Positions 51,996-60,272 of a stretch of DNA of 64,000 nt are shown piece by piece. Origin of the DNA: Flavobacterium psychrophilum (GTDB lineage Bacteria > Bacteroidota > Bacteroidia > Flavobacteriales > Flavobacteriaceae). Location of the stretch: the NCBI GenBank assembly GCA_001708385.1, contig CP012388.1, positions 1,798,001 through 1,862,000 of the forward strand. The letters are read 5' to 3'. The notes under the pieces were generated by a model that was not told where the DNA came from, ran no database searches, and saw only the letters and a program-made list of their open reading frames with translations. Both the position numbers and the translations under genes were made by a program. Every line of letters starts with the position of its first letter. Position 1 is the stretch's first letter.

Positions 51996-53339
51996 TTATT
52001 CTCTTTCAAATAAAAGTCTTTCGCCACAACGAACGTCTTTTACTTTAAAGTTGTTGTATACTAAAGATCCGTTTACAAAAGTATGGGTAATCCTCGATTT
52101 AAAGTTTACACCTTCAAACGGAGACCATCCGCATTTGTAAAGGATGTTTTCTTTCTTAACATTCCAAGGCAAACCCGGGTTAACAATAACAAGATCGGCA
52201 TAGTAGCCTTCTTTTATAAAACCACGTTTCTCGATTTTAAAGATCTTGGCAGGGTTATGTGCCATTTTCTCTACGATCTTCTCTACCGATATTTTCTTTT
52301 GGTGATATGCCTCAAACATAGCTACTACAGCATGCTGTACCAGCGGCCCTCCTGAAGGCGAGCTTGTGTAAGGATTTTTCTTTTCGTCAAGAGTGTGAGG
52401 CGCGTGGTCTGTAGCCACAACGTCTATCCTGTCATCAAGAAGGGCATTCCACAATGCCTGACGGTCTTCGGCAGTTTTAACTGCGGGATTCCATTTTATA
52501 AGCGCGCCTTTCTTTTCATAATCGGCATCGCTAAACCAAAGATGGTGTACACATACTTCGGCAGTAATCATTTTATCTTCAAGCGGAATCTTGTTGGTAA
52601 ACAAATCGGTTTCAATTGCTGTAGACACGTGGAAAACGTGCAGCCTTGCGCCTGTTTTCTTTGCAAGCTCTATAGCTCTTGAAGACGATATGTAACAAGC
52701 CTCTGCACTGCGGATAAGCGGGTGGAATTTCACAGGGATATCATCGCCATACTCTTCCTTGTATTTCTCCAGGTTCTGACGGATGGTAGCTTCATCTTCG
52801 CAGTGTGCGGCGATAAGCATTTTTGTGCTCGAGAAAATTTTCTCCAGTACAGCCTCATCATCAACAAGCATATTACCTGTAGACGAACCAAGGAAAAGCT
52901 TAATACCTGCAACATTTCTTGGATTGGTTTTTAATACCTCTTCCAGATTGTCGTTTGTACCGCCCATCATAAATGAGTAGTTGGCATACGATGATTCTGA
53001 CGCCCTTTGGTACTTCTGCTCAAGAAGTTCCTGGGTTACCGCATTGGGTACCGTGTTAGGCTGCTCTATAAAAGATGTTATACCACCGGCAACAGCAGCA
53101 CGCGATTCGGTTTCAATAGTACCTTTGTGGGTTAACCCCGGCTCACGAAAGTGCACCTGGTCGTCAATAGCACCCGGTATAAGGAAACTTCCTTCGGCAT
53201 CTATAATTTGCACATCAGAAGATTTAGGGCTTATTTTCTCGGCAATTTCCTTGATGAATTTATCTTCCACCAAAACATCACCTTCAAAAATGGTCCCTTC
53301 GTTTACAATCCTGGCATTTTTTATTAAAATCCTGTTCAT
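51996..53339 (-). CDS. Dihydroorotase
   Basis: The 447-residue amidohydrolase forms dihydroorotate in pyrimidine synthesis. The first metal motif, normally HxH, reads DQVHFREPG, so the first histidine is Gln. The carboxylated Lys position (IKLFLGSSTG), His residues in AAHCEDE and LHVFHVSTA, and the catalytic Asp in VVATDHAPHT are all kept. The QxH form is, to my knowledge, usual in Bacteroidota enzymes of this type. It could also be a related dihydropyrimidinase or allantoinase. It is 10 bases downstream of a DPM synthase gene. Confidence 0.85.
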   Translation of the reverse strand: MNRILIKNARIVNEGTIFEGDVLVEDKFIKEIAEKISPKSSDVQIIDAEGSFLIPGAIDDQVHFREPGLTHKGTIETESRAAVAGGITSFIEQPNTVPNAVTQELLEQKYQRASESSYANYSFMMGGTNDNLEEVLKTNPRNVAGIKLFLGSSTGNMLVDDEAVLEKIFSSTKMLIAAHCEDEATIRQNLEKYKEEYGDDIPVKFHPLIRSAEACYISSSRAIELAKKTGARLHVFHVSTAIETDLFTNKIPLEDKMITAEVCVHHLWFSDADYEKKGALIKWNPAVKTAEDRQALWNALLDDRIDVVATDHAPHTLDEKKNPYTSSPSGGPLVQHAVVAMFEAYHQKKISVEKIVEKMAHNPAKIFKIEKRGFIKEGYYADLVIVNPGLPWNVKKENILYKCGWSPFEGVNFKSRITHTFVNGSLVYNNFKVKDVRCGERLLFERE

Positions 53340-53349
53340 TAATTCTTTT

Positions 53350-54072
53350 CTATAGTCTATTTAGCATTCGTTTTATCCTCAACGCAATTACCCCAAAGAT
53401 AGCTTCTTTGATAATAGCATTACTCATTTTCGACTCGCCTTTTGTGCGGTCTGTAAATATAATTGGCACCTCTGTAATGTTAAAGCCATTAGCATAGGCG
53501 CGGTATTTCATTTCTATCTGAAAAGCATAACCTACAAACTTAATCCTGTCAAGGTTAACGCTTTCCAGCACTTTACGGCGGTAACAGATAAAGCCTGCCG
53601 TTGCATCCCTGATTGTCATACCTGTAATGGTACGTACATAGCTCGACGCATAATATGACATAAGCACCCTGTTAAGCGGCCAGTTTACCACATTCACTCC
53701 CGTAACATAACGCGACCCTATAGCCACATCTGCACCGTTTACACAGGCAGCATACAGTTTTTCGAGATCGTTGGGGTTATGCGAAAAATCGGCATCCATC
53801 TCAAAAATGTAATCATACTTTTTGGCAATTGCCCATTTAAAACCATGTACGTAAGCAGTACCAAGCCCGGATTTACCCGCCCTTACTTCCAGAAAAAGCC
53901 TGTCGGGATACTCAGCCTGTAGCTCACGCACCTTCTGGGCAGTGCCATCGGGTGAATTATCATCTACTACAAGCACGTCAAAAGCTTTATCCAGCACAAA
54001 AACTGCCCTGATAATAGCTTCAATATTTTCAATTTCGTTATAAGTAGGAACTATAACTATGCCGTCGCTCAT
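53350..54072 (-). CDS. Polyprenol monophosphomannose synthase (DPM1-like GT2)
   Basis: From the ATG at 54072 (MSDGIVIVPTYNE) the protein has 240 residues. GT2 features are VVDDNSPDGT and DADFSHNP (the Asp-x-Asp metal/donor site), followed by GYAFQIEMKYRA. It transfers mannose or glucose to polyprenyl phosphate. Membrane glycosyltransferases such as the GT39-like protein at 11466 use such donors. The gene heads a leftward run with pyrC and the DUF4296 gene. Confidence 0.9.
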   Translation of the reverse strand: MSDGIVIVPTYNEIENIEAIIRAVFVLDKAFDVLVVDDNSPDGTAQKVRELQAEYPDRLFLEVRAGKSGLGTAYVHGFKWAIAKKYDYIFEMDADFSHNPNDLEKLYAACVNGADVAIGSRYVTGVNVVNWPLNRVLMSYYASSYVRTITGMTIRDATAGFICYRRKVLESVNLDRIKFVGYAFQIEMKYRAYANGFNITEVPIIFTDRTKGESKMSNAIIKEAIFGVIALRIKRMLNRL

Positions 54073-54164
54073 GTGATGCAGTAAATTTTTGTGCAAAAAT
54101 AATGTATTTCTAACGCCTGACACATAATTAAATTATAATTAAAATAAGAGAATGCAAAAAATAT

Positions 54165-54172
54165 TACTTTTG
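54165..54172 (+). promoter_or_regulatory. Candidate -7 element giving a leaderless DUF4271 mRNA
   Basis: TACTTTTG fits TAnnTTTG and ends four bases before the ATG at 54177. No TTG is seen at -33. The divergent DPM synthase gene begins about 100 bases away. Confidence 0.45.
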
Positions 54173-54176
54173 CACC

Positions 54177-54842
54177 ATGATGGAACTGTTTTACAGCGAT
54201 AGGATTATAGGAGGCAAAGACTGGGCAACAATACTTTTTGTAGCCTGTTTTGCGCTTATTGCTATAAACCGTACCGTATTTGAGAATCGTTTTGCCGAAT
54301 TTATCAAACTGGCAGTATCCGACAAATACACCAAAATATATAAGGACAGCGGTAACATGATGAGCGGTTTTACCATCTCCTTCTTTTTCATCCAGGTAAT
54401 CTCGTTTACATTCCTGCTTCAGTTCTTACTGAGCTATTTTGGCCTTGCAGAAAAAACCAGCTGGGTAGCATTTATAAAATATTTCACCTTAATAGCGGCT
54501 TTTATCCTCTCTAAGTACCTTATAGAGAAAATTATCGCCACATCGTTCAACATTGAAGAGTTTAACGAACAGTTCAATTTACACAAAGTTAACTACAGAA
54601 CCTATATTGGCCTACTGCTTTTTCCCGTAAACATTTTCCTGTTTTACAACGATAGCCAGCACCCTATTATCATATACACAATTATAGGCCTTATAATTGC
54701 CGCCAGTATCGTTTCTTACATTGTTTCATTAAGGATTTATCAAAATTTGATCATCGGCAAATTATTCTACTTTATTTTGTATCTTTGCACACTTGAAATA
54801 GCACCCTATTATTTCATGTATTATTGGTTTACAAAAAGTTAG
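54177..54842 (+). CDS. DUF4271 membrane protein
   Basis: The 221-residue protein has about six hydrophobic helices and matches DUF4271 in length, layout and the opening segment DWATILFVACFALIA. It lies 7 bases before hemD, an arrangement conserved in Bacteroidota, so a link with heme synthesis or porphyrin handling is possible but unproven. The start codon ATG at 54177 is followed immediately by a second ATG. Confidence 0.8.
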   Translation: MMELFYSDRIIGGKDWATILFVACFALIAINRTVFENRFAEFIKLAVSDKYTKIYKDSGNMMSGFTISFFFIQVISFTFLLQFLLSYFGLAEKTSWVAFIKYFTLIAAFILSKYLIEKIIATSFNIEEFNEQFNLHKVNYRTYIGLLLFPVNIFLFYNDSQHPIIIYTIIGLIIAASIVSYIVSLRIYQNLIIGKLFYFILYLCTLEIAPYYFMYYWFTKS

Positions 54843-54849
54843 ATATAAC

Positions 54850-55617
54850 ATGTCAAATATGAAAGTGAAAACAATTTTGGTTTCGCAGCCGGAGCCTAAA
54901 GTAGAAAATTCACCATACTTCGAAATTCAGCAAAAACTAAAAGTAAAAGTTGATTTCAGGTCATTTATTCACGTAGAGGGTGTAAGCGCTAAAGATGTTA
55001 GGGCTCAGAAAATAGACCTTAACAATTACACAGCAATTATCCTTACTAGTAAATACGCCGTAGATCACTTTTTTCGCGTAGCAGAAGAGATGCGCTATAA
55101 AGTGCCGGAAACCCTTAAATACTTCTGCCAGAGCGAGGCTATTGCCTTCTACCTGCAAAAATATGTGGTATACCGTAAGAGAAAAATCTATGTTGGCCAG
55201 AAAGACTTTGCTGATATGGCACCGCTGATTAAGAAATATAAGGATGAAAAATTCTTATTACCATCGTCAGACCAGCTGAATCACGATATCCCACCGGTTC
55301 TTGATTCCCTTAAGATAGACTGGACACCGGGAACGTTCTACAAAACAGTAATGAGCGACCTAAGCGACCTTAAAGACGTATACTACGATGTACTTGCATT
55401 CTTTACACCAACAGGAATTAAGTCGTTGTTTAAAAACTTCCCCGATTTTCAGCAGAACAACACACGTATAGCTGTTTTTGGAAGCACAACACAAAAGGAA
55501 GCCCTGGAACACGGACTTAGAATAGACATTATGGCTCCAACACCGGAAACACCGTCTATGACTATGGCTCTTGAAAAATACATTACTAAAGTTAATAAAG
55601 AGATTAAGGAAAAATAG
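54850..55617 (+). CDS. hemD: Uroporphyrinogen-III synthase
   Basis: The 255-residue protein has the HemD pattern: an N-terminal domain beginning VKTILVSQPEPKVENSPYF, then AIILTSKYAVDHFFRVAEEM, and a C-terminal VYYDVLAFFTPTGIKSLF with a final AVFGSTTQKEALEHGLR. It converts hydroxymethylbilane to uroporphyrinogen III in heme synthesis. It follows DUF4271 by 7 bases and is the only visible gene of the heme pathway apart from hemW. Confidence 0.9.
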   Translation: MSNMKVKTILVSQPEPKVENSPYFEIQQKLKVKVDFRSFIHVEGVSAKDVRAQKIDLNNYTAIILTSKYAVDHFFRVAEEMRYKVPETLKYFCQSEAIAFYLQKYVVYRKRKIYVGQKDFADMAPLIKKYKDEKFLLPSSDQLNHDIPPVLDSLKIDWTPGTFYKTVMSDLSDLKDVYYDVLAFFTPTGIKSLFKNFPDFQQNNTRIAVFGSTTQKEALEHGLRIDIMAPTPETPSMTMALEKYITKVNKEIKEK

Positions 55618-55637
55618 AACTTTACTTTACAATATAA

Positions 55638-55665
55638 ACAGCCGCTCAATGAGCGGCTGTTTTTG
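55638..55665 (+). terminator. Terminator after hemD
   Basis: ACAGCCGCTC and GAGCGGCTGT form a 10-bp stem with loop AAT, followed by TTTTTG. Confidence 0.9.
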
Positions 55666-55674
55666 TTATAGTGA

Positions 55675-55812
55675 AATACATAAGACCTCACCCCTCAACC
55701 TGCTGTCGCCGGGAGATAGGCTCTGGATCAGATAGGTAAAATCGAAGCAAAAGCTGTACTTAAGCGAAGCTGATCCCTCTCCTTCGGAAGGTCGGAGGGC
55801 AAGGCTAAGTCA
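55675..55812. repeat. Decayed dispersed-repeat sequence
   Basis: The 278-base gap between hemD and pckA holds no gene. This part carries GAAGCTGATCCCTCTCCTTCGG and GGTCGGAGGGC-like arms (described in part) that resemble 49060-49125, plus CACCCCTCAACCTGCTG. It looks like a remnant of a small non-coding repeat family. Confidence 0.45.
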
Positions 55813-55831
55813 CTTCCTGACTGCACCTAAA

Positions 55832-55864
55832 CAAAAAAGCTGCCTCATTTCTGAGACAGCCTTC
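55832..55864 (-). terminator. Terminator after pckA
   Basis: On the minus strand AAGGCTGTCTCA and TGAGGCAGCTT pair with one mismatch around GAAA, followed by six T. Confidence 0.8.
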
Positions 55865-55895
55865 TTTCCAAAAAACATCTATTCTAAAATTCACA

Positions 55896-57497
55896 TTATG
55901 CCAACGGTCCGCCGGACATAATTTCTTCATTTGCAAACTCCTCAAATTTTGCAAAATTATTTTTAAATGCGGCTGCCAGTTCAAGGGCTTTAGCATCATA
56001 AGCATCTTTATCTTCCCATGTATTCCTTGGGTTTAATATCTCCGAAGGCACATTAGGACAGCTTTGCGGTTTAGCAAGTCCAAATACAGTATGATTTTCA
56101 TACTCTACATTATCAAGCTCACCGTTAAGCGCAGCCGTGATCATGGCACGGGTATATTTAAGTTTCATTCTTTGTCCTGTACCGTATGCACCACCAGACC
56201 AGCCGGTATTGATTAACCATACATTCACATCGGCATCCTTCATTTTCTTAATTAGCATCTCTGCATATTTTGCAGGGTGCAATGGCATAAAAGGTGCTCC
56301 AAAACACGCTGAAAAGTTAGGCTGTGGTTCGTTTACTCCTGCTTCGGTACCCGCAACTTTAGCGGTATAGCCTGAAATAAAGTAGTAAGCAGCCTGACCC
56401 GGTGTCAGCTTAGAGATTGGAGGCAGGATACCAAACGAGTCGGCACTCAAAAAGAAAATATTCTTAGGGTTATGCCCTACTGAGTCCGGCTGAATGTTAT
56501 CAATATGGTAAATAGGATAACTAACACGCGTATTAGGTGTGATAGAAACATCTTCGTAATCTACCTCGTTAGTACCTTGTTTGAAAATCACATTTTCAAG
56601 TATCGCTCCTCTTTTAATAGCCCTAAAGATATCCGGCTCATGCTCTTCGGTAAGGTTAATTACCTTTGCATAGCAGCCACCTTCAAAGTTAAACACAGTG
56701 TTATCGCTTGTCCATCCGTGCTCATCGTCGCCAATAAGCTTACGGGCAGGATCGGCAGAAAGCGTCGTTTTTCCCGTTCCCGAAAGACCAAAGAAAATAG
56801 CCGTATCGCCATCTTTACCTACGTTAGCACTACAGTGCATTGGCAATGTGTTCTTATCTACAGGAAGGATAAAGTTAAGTGCAGAAAAAATTCCTTTCTT
56901 CATCTCACCGGTATATCCTGTACCGCCTATCAAAGCAATTTTCCTTGTAAAATCCAGTATCGCAAAGTTAGACTGACGTGTACCGTCTACAGCAGGATCT
57001 GCCATAAAGCCCGGAGCACATACTACGTGCCAGTCGGCTGTAAAATCATCAAGCTCAGAATCTTCAGGACGAAGAAACATGTTATAGCAAAACAGGTTAG
57101 ACCATGCAGTCTCTGTTACCACCCTTACATTAAGCCTGTAATCTTCATCTGCGCACACATAACTGTCGCGCACAAATACCTCTTTGTTAGACAGGTAGTC
57201 TGTAACTTTGTTGTAAAGTGCTTCAAATTTAGCACTGTCAAACGGTATGTTTACATTTCCCCACCATACTTTGTCCTCAGTAATACTATCACGAACGATG
57301 AATCTGTCCTGAGGAGACCTTCCGGTAAACTCCCCGGTATTGATTGCAAGTGCACCCGTACTGCTTTCAACACCCTGTCCTTTTTCAATCGTGATATCAT
57401 GTAACTCGTCGGGAGTCAACTGATATCTCACATTCGCATTCTTTATTCCCAAGTTCTCCAACGAAATCGTTTTCGTAGAAAGGCCGTAGTTATCCAT
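55896..57497 (-). CDS. pckA: Phosphoenolpyruvate carboxykinase (ATP)
   Basis: From the ATG at 57497 (MDNYGLSTKTISLENLG) the protein has 533 residues, normal for the ATP-dependent enzyme. It has the kinase-1a P-loop GLSGTGKTTLSAD, the oxaloacetate-binding GGTGYTGEMKKGIF and a metal-binding Asp in IGDDEHGW. It converts oxaloacetate to phosphoenolpyruvate, the first step of gluconeogenesis. TACTTTTG at 57530-57537 on the minus strand is the likely -7 element, with TTG 15 bases upstream. Confidence 0.97.
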   Translation of the reverse strand: MDNYGLSTKTISLENLGIKNANVRYQLTPDELHDITIEKGQGVESSTGALAINTGEFTGRSPQDRFIVRDSITEDKVWWGNVNIPFDSAKFEALYNKVTDYLSNKEVFVRDSYVCADEDYRLNVRVVTETAWSNLFCYNMFLRPEDSELDDFTADWHVVCAPGFMADPAVDGTRQSNFAILDFTRKIALIGGTGYTGEMKKGIFSALNFILPVDKNTLPMHCSANVGKDGDTAIFFGLSGTGKTTLSADPARKLIGDDEHGWTSDNTVFNFEGGCYAKVINLTEEHEPDIFRAIKRGAILENVIFKQGTNEVDYEDVSITPNTRVSYPIYHIDNIQPDSVGHNPKNIFFLSADSFGILPPISKLTPGQAAYYFISGYTAKVAGTEAGVNEPQPNFSACFGAPFMPLHPAKYAEMLIKKMKDADVNVWLINTGWSGGAYGTGQRMKLKYTRAMITAALNGELDNVEYENHTVFGLAKPQSCPNVPSEILNPRNTWEDKDAYDAKALELAAAFKNNFAKFEEFANEEIMSGGPLA

Positions 57498-57575
57498 ACT
57501 TTTGATATAAGTTGCATTGTTACAAGGCACAAAAGTAAAAATATTTTTGTTACAAAGTATTAATTTGCAAAAAAA

Positions 57576-57962
57576 TTATCGTTTTTGCCTAATTAAATGT
57601 AAAAATAACACAACCCAACCCAGTATTAATAATAATCCTCCAATTGGCGTAACAAAGCCAATTTTCTTAAAATCAAAAGAAAACAGGTCATTACACGCCA
57701 AAAAATAGACCGATCCTGAAAAAAGCACAACACCCGATACAATCAGCAATAAAATTGTATTTTTTACTTTGTCCGACACTAAGGGCGTAGAACCAAGAAA
57801 TAACAAAAACAGCGCGTGGTACATTTGGTATTTAACACCCGTCTCAAATACTACGATAGATTCAGGAGAAATAAGTTTCTTCAGTCCGTGCGCACCAAAA
57901 GCGCCTAATACAATGGCTATTGCCCCTAGTACAGCGGCAACAGTAATAATTTTCTTATTCAT
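57576..57962 (-). CDS. DUF423 membrane protein
   Basis: The 128-residue protein has four hydrophobic helices and the DUF423/YgdD opening LGAIAIVLGAFGAHGLKK, then FETGVKYQMYHALFLLFLG. Function is unknown. It lies upstream of pckA on the same strand, 78 bases away. Confidence 0.9.
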   Translation of the reverse strand: MNKKIITVAAVLGAIAIVLGAFGAHGLKKLISPESIVVFETGVKYQMYHALFLLFLGSTPLVSDKVKNTILLLIVSGVVLFSGSVYFLACNDLFSFDFKKIGFVTPIGGLLLILGWVVLFLHLIRQKR

Positions 57963-58070
57963 TCGTTGTAATAATATCCTGTAAAATTAAAAACTTTATG
58001 CAATTTTTCATCGATTATATTTTGACTTTTATAACAAATTGCTACTTTCGTGTGATAATTACCCAACGCT

Positions 58071-59441
58071 ATGAGGAAAATTCTAATAATCGGGGCTGGC
58101 CGTTCGGCATCATCATTAATTGATTACCTGTTGAATAAATCGGTTTCCGAAAACCTTCATCTTACTATAGGCGACCTGTCTGTCGAGCTTGCAGCGCGAA
58201 AAACCAAAGGCCACGCCAATGCTACAGCTATTGCTTTCGACATTTTTAACGAACAGCAACGCCAACAGGAAATAAGCAAAGCAGATATTGTAATTTCCAT
58301 GCTTCCGGCGCACCTGCATTTTGAGGTCGCCAAAGATTGTATTGCCTTTAAAAAGCACATGGTTACAGCATCTTACATTAGCCCTGCCATGCAGGAGCTC
58401 GATAAACAGGTAAAAGAAAACAATCTGGTTTTTATGAATGAGATTGGCCTTGACCCGGGTATCGACCATATGAGTGCCATGAAAATTATAGATGATATTC
58501 GCGACAAAGGCGGAAAAATACTGCTGTTCGAATCGTTTTGCGGCGGACTTGTAGCTCCAGAAAGCGACACCAATCTGTGGAATTATAAATTTACCTGGAA
58601 CCCCAGAAACGTAGTACTTGCGGGTCAGGGTGGTACAGCCAAATTCATTCAGGAAGGCACGTACAAATACATTCCGTACAGTAAACTTTTCAGGAGGACA
58701 GAATTTATGGAAGTAGAAGGCTATGGCCGGTTTGAGGGCTATGCCAACCGCGATTCGCTTAAATACCGCAGTGTTTACGGACTTGATGATGCTCTTACCC
58801 TTTACCGCGGAACGCTGCGCAGAGTAGGTTTCTCCAAATCATGGAATATGTTTGTTCAGATGGGTATGACAGACGACTCCTATATCATGGAAAACTCTGA
58901 GACAATGAGTTACAGGGAATTTACTAACTCTTTCCTGCCCTATCACCATACCGATTCTGTTGAGCTGAAGCTTAGGCATATGCTTAACATTGAACAGGAC
59001 GATATTCAATGGGATAAGTTAGTGGAACTAGATCTGTTTAATCCGAACAAGATCATAGGTTTACGCAACGCTACCCCTGCCCAGATACTCGAAAAAATCT
59101 TAGCCGACAGCTGGACATTAAGCCCTGAAGATAAAGACATGATCGTTATGTACCACAAGGTAGGTTACGAGCTGGATGGCATTAAAGACCAGATAGATGC
59201 CACTATGGTTTGCATAGGCGAAGACCAAACGTATACTGCTATGGCTAAGACCGTTGGGCTTCCGGTGGCTATTGCAGCCCTGCAAATACTTAACGGCAAT
59301 ATTACAACTCCGGGCGTTCAGTTGCCTATAACCAAAGAAGTTTACCAACCCATACTGGAAGAACTTGAACAATTTGGAGTTGTATTTCACGAAAAACAAC
59401 GCAGCTACATGGGATACAATCCCTACAACGTAGCCATATAA
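58071..59441 (+). CDS. Saccharopine dehydrogenase-like oxidoreductase
   Basis: The 456-residue protein starts MRKILIIGAGRSASSLIDYL, an NAD(P) Rossmann loop, followed by the saccharopine dehydrogenase C-terminal domain, including NEIGLDPGIDHMSAMKIID (about 124-142) and a late PVAIAALQILNGNI. It would act in lysine breakdown via saccharopine, but close relatives act in polyamine synthesis (carboxynorspermidine). The next gene is an Lrp/AsnC regulator. Glutaryl-CoA dehydrogenase, a later enzyme of lysine breakdown, is at 26709. Confidence 0.85.
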   Translation: MRKILIIGAGRSASSLIDYLLNKSVSENLHLTIGDLSVELAARKTKGHANATAIAFDIFNEQQRQQEISKADIVISMLPAHLHFEVAKDCIAFKKHMVTASYISPAMQELDKQVKENNLVFMNEIGLDPGIDHMSAMKIIDDIRDKGGKILLFESFCGGLVAPESDTNLWNYKFTWNPRNVVLAGQGGTAKFIQEGTYKYIPYSKLFRRTEFMEVEGYGRFEGYANRDSLKYRSVYGLDDALTLYRGTLRRVGFSKSWNMFVQMGMTDDSYIMENSETMSYREFTNSFLPYHHTDSVELKLRHMLNIEQDDIQWDKLVELDLFNPNKIIGLRNATPAQILEKILADSWTLSPEDKDMIVMYHKVGYELDGIKDQIDATMVCIGEDQTYTAMAKTVGLPVAIAALQILNGNITTPGVQLPITKEVYQPILEELEQFGVVFHEKQRSYMGYNPYNVAI

Positions 59442-59472
59442 AAAGCCTTCAATAACTAACCAAATGCTGCAG

Positions 59473-59505
59473 AACCTTTCCCTTATCGGAAAGGTTTTGT
59501 TTTTG
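59473..59505 (+). terminator. Terminator after the saccharopine dehydrogenase-like gene
   Basis: AACCTTTCC and GGAAAGGTT form a 9-bp stem with loop CTTATC, followed by TTGTTTTTG. Confidence 0.85.
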
Positions 59506-59556
59506 TAATTACTATCGTAAAGCAAAATTGGTATATTTGGTTATATTTAGTAAGTT

Positions 59557-60027
59557 ATGAAAATCAATTCGCTACAGATAGAAATAGATGGTATAGACAA
59601 AGAAATTCTGCGCTACCTTATGGAAGATGCCCGTAAGCCCATATTACAAATTGCGGGTAAAATAGGCATATCGGGAGCGGCTATACATCAACGGCTGCGA
59701 AAGCTGGAGCAGTCGGGTGTTATAGCAGGGTCTAAATTTGTAGTGAACACAAAAGTATTGGGCTACAGTACTATGGCTTTTGTGGGTATTTTTCTTGAGA
59801 AAGCCGCCAGTAACCTTGAAGCAGTGAAGGAACTCCGCAAGATTCCCGAAGTCCTGGAATGCCACTATACTACAGGAAACTGGTCGATACTCATAAAGAT
59901 TATCTGCCGCGACAACGAGCACCTTATGCAGCTGCTTAACACCAAAATACAGCCTATTGACGGTGTTTCGCGCACAGAGACATTCATCTCGCTGGAACAG
60001 CAGATAGAGCGGCAGATACAGCTTTAA
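59557..60027 (+). CDS. Lrp/AsnC-family regulator
   Basis: The 156-residue protein has an N-terminal helix-turn-helix (LQIAGKIGISGAAIHQRLRK, about 31-50) and a C-terminal RAM ligand-binding domain (about 70-150). Such regulators respond to amino acids. It follows a saccharopine dehydrogenase-like gene, so lysine or a related amino acid is a plausible effector. TATATTTG at 59532-59539 is a likely -7 element. Confidence 0.93.
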   Translation: MKINSLQIEIDGIDKEILRYLMEDARKPILQIAGKIGISGAAIHQRLRKLEQSGVIAGSKFVVNTKVLGYSTMAFVGIFLEKAASNLEAVKELRKIPEVLECHYTTGNWSILIKIICRDNEHLMQLLNTKIQPIDGVSRTETFISLEQQIERQIQL

Positions 60028-60272
60028 GTAGCTTACAGTTTACACTTAAATTAAGCTTATTAGCTATAATAATGTAAGCTGCTTTTATTGCACTTTTTAT
60101 TCTCAAAATGCGGTTTTTATGCGTAAAATTAGACACACTTAATTAACTAAAAATCAAAGATGTAAAAAACAATGTTACGCTTTTGGTTTTTGAGGTGAAC
60201 GGCAGTTATGAGTCGGTTTTTGAAATACTATTCTATCGTATATTTCGTTTTTTAATAAACTTGCTCCCCCTC

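Noticed and set aside
56505..57404. A 299-codon open frame on the plus strand inside pckA
   Set aside because: It is antisense to pckA, has no recognisable domain and no promoter or Shine-Dalgarno site. Its length follows from codon bias of the opposite strand.
60030..60080. AGCTTACA and TGTAAGCT arms 35 bases apart after the Lrp gene
   Set aside because: The loop is long and the stem short. It may be a weak terminator, but the support is too low to list it.
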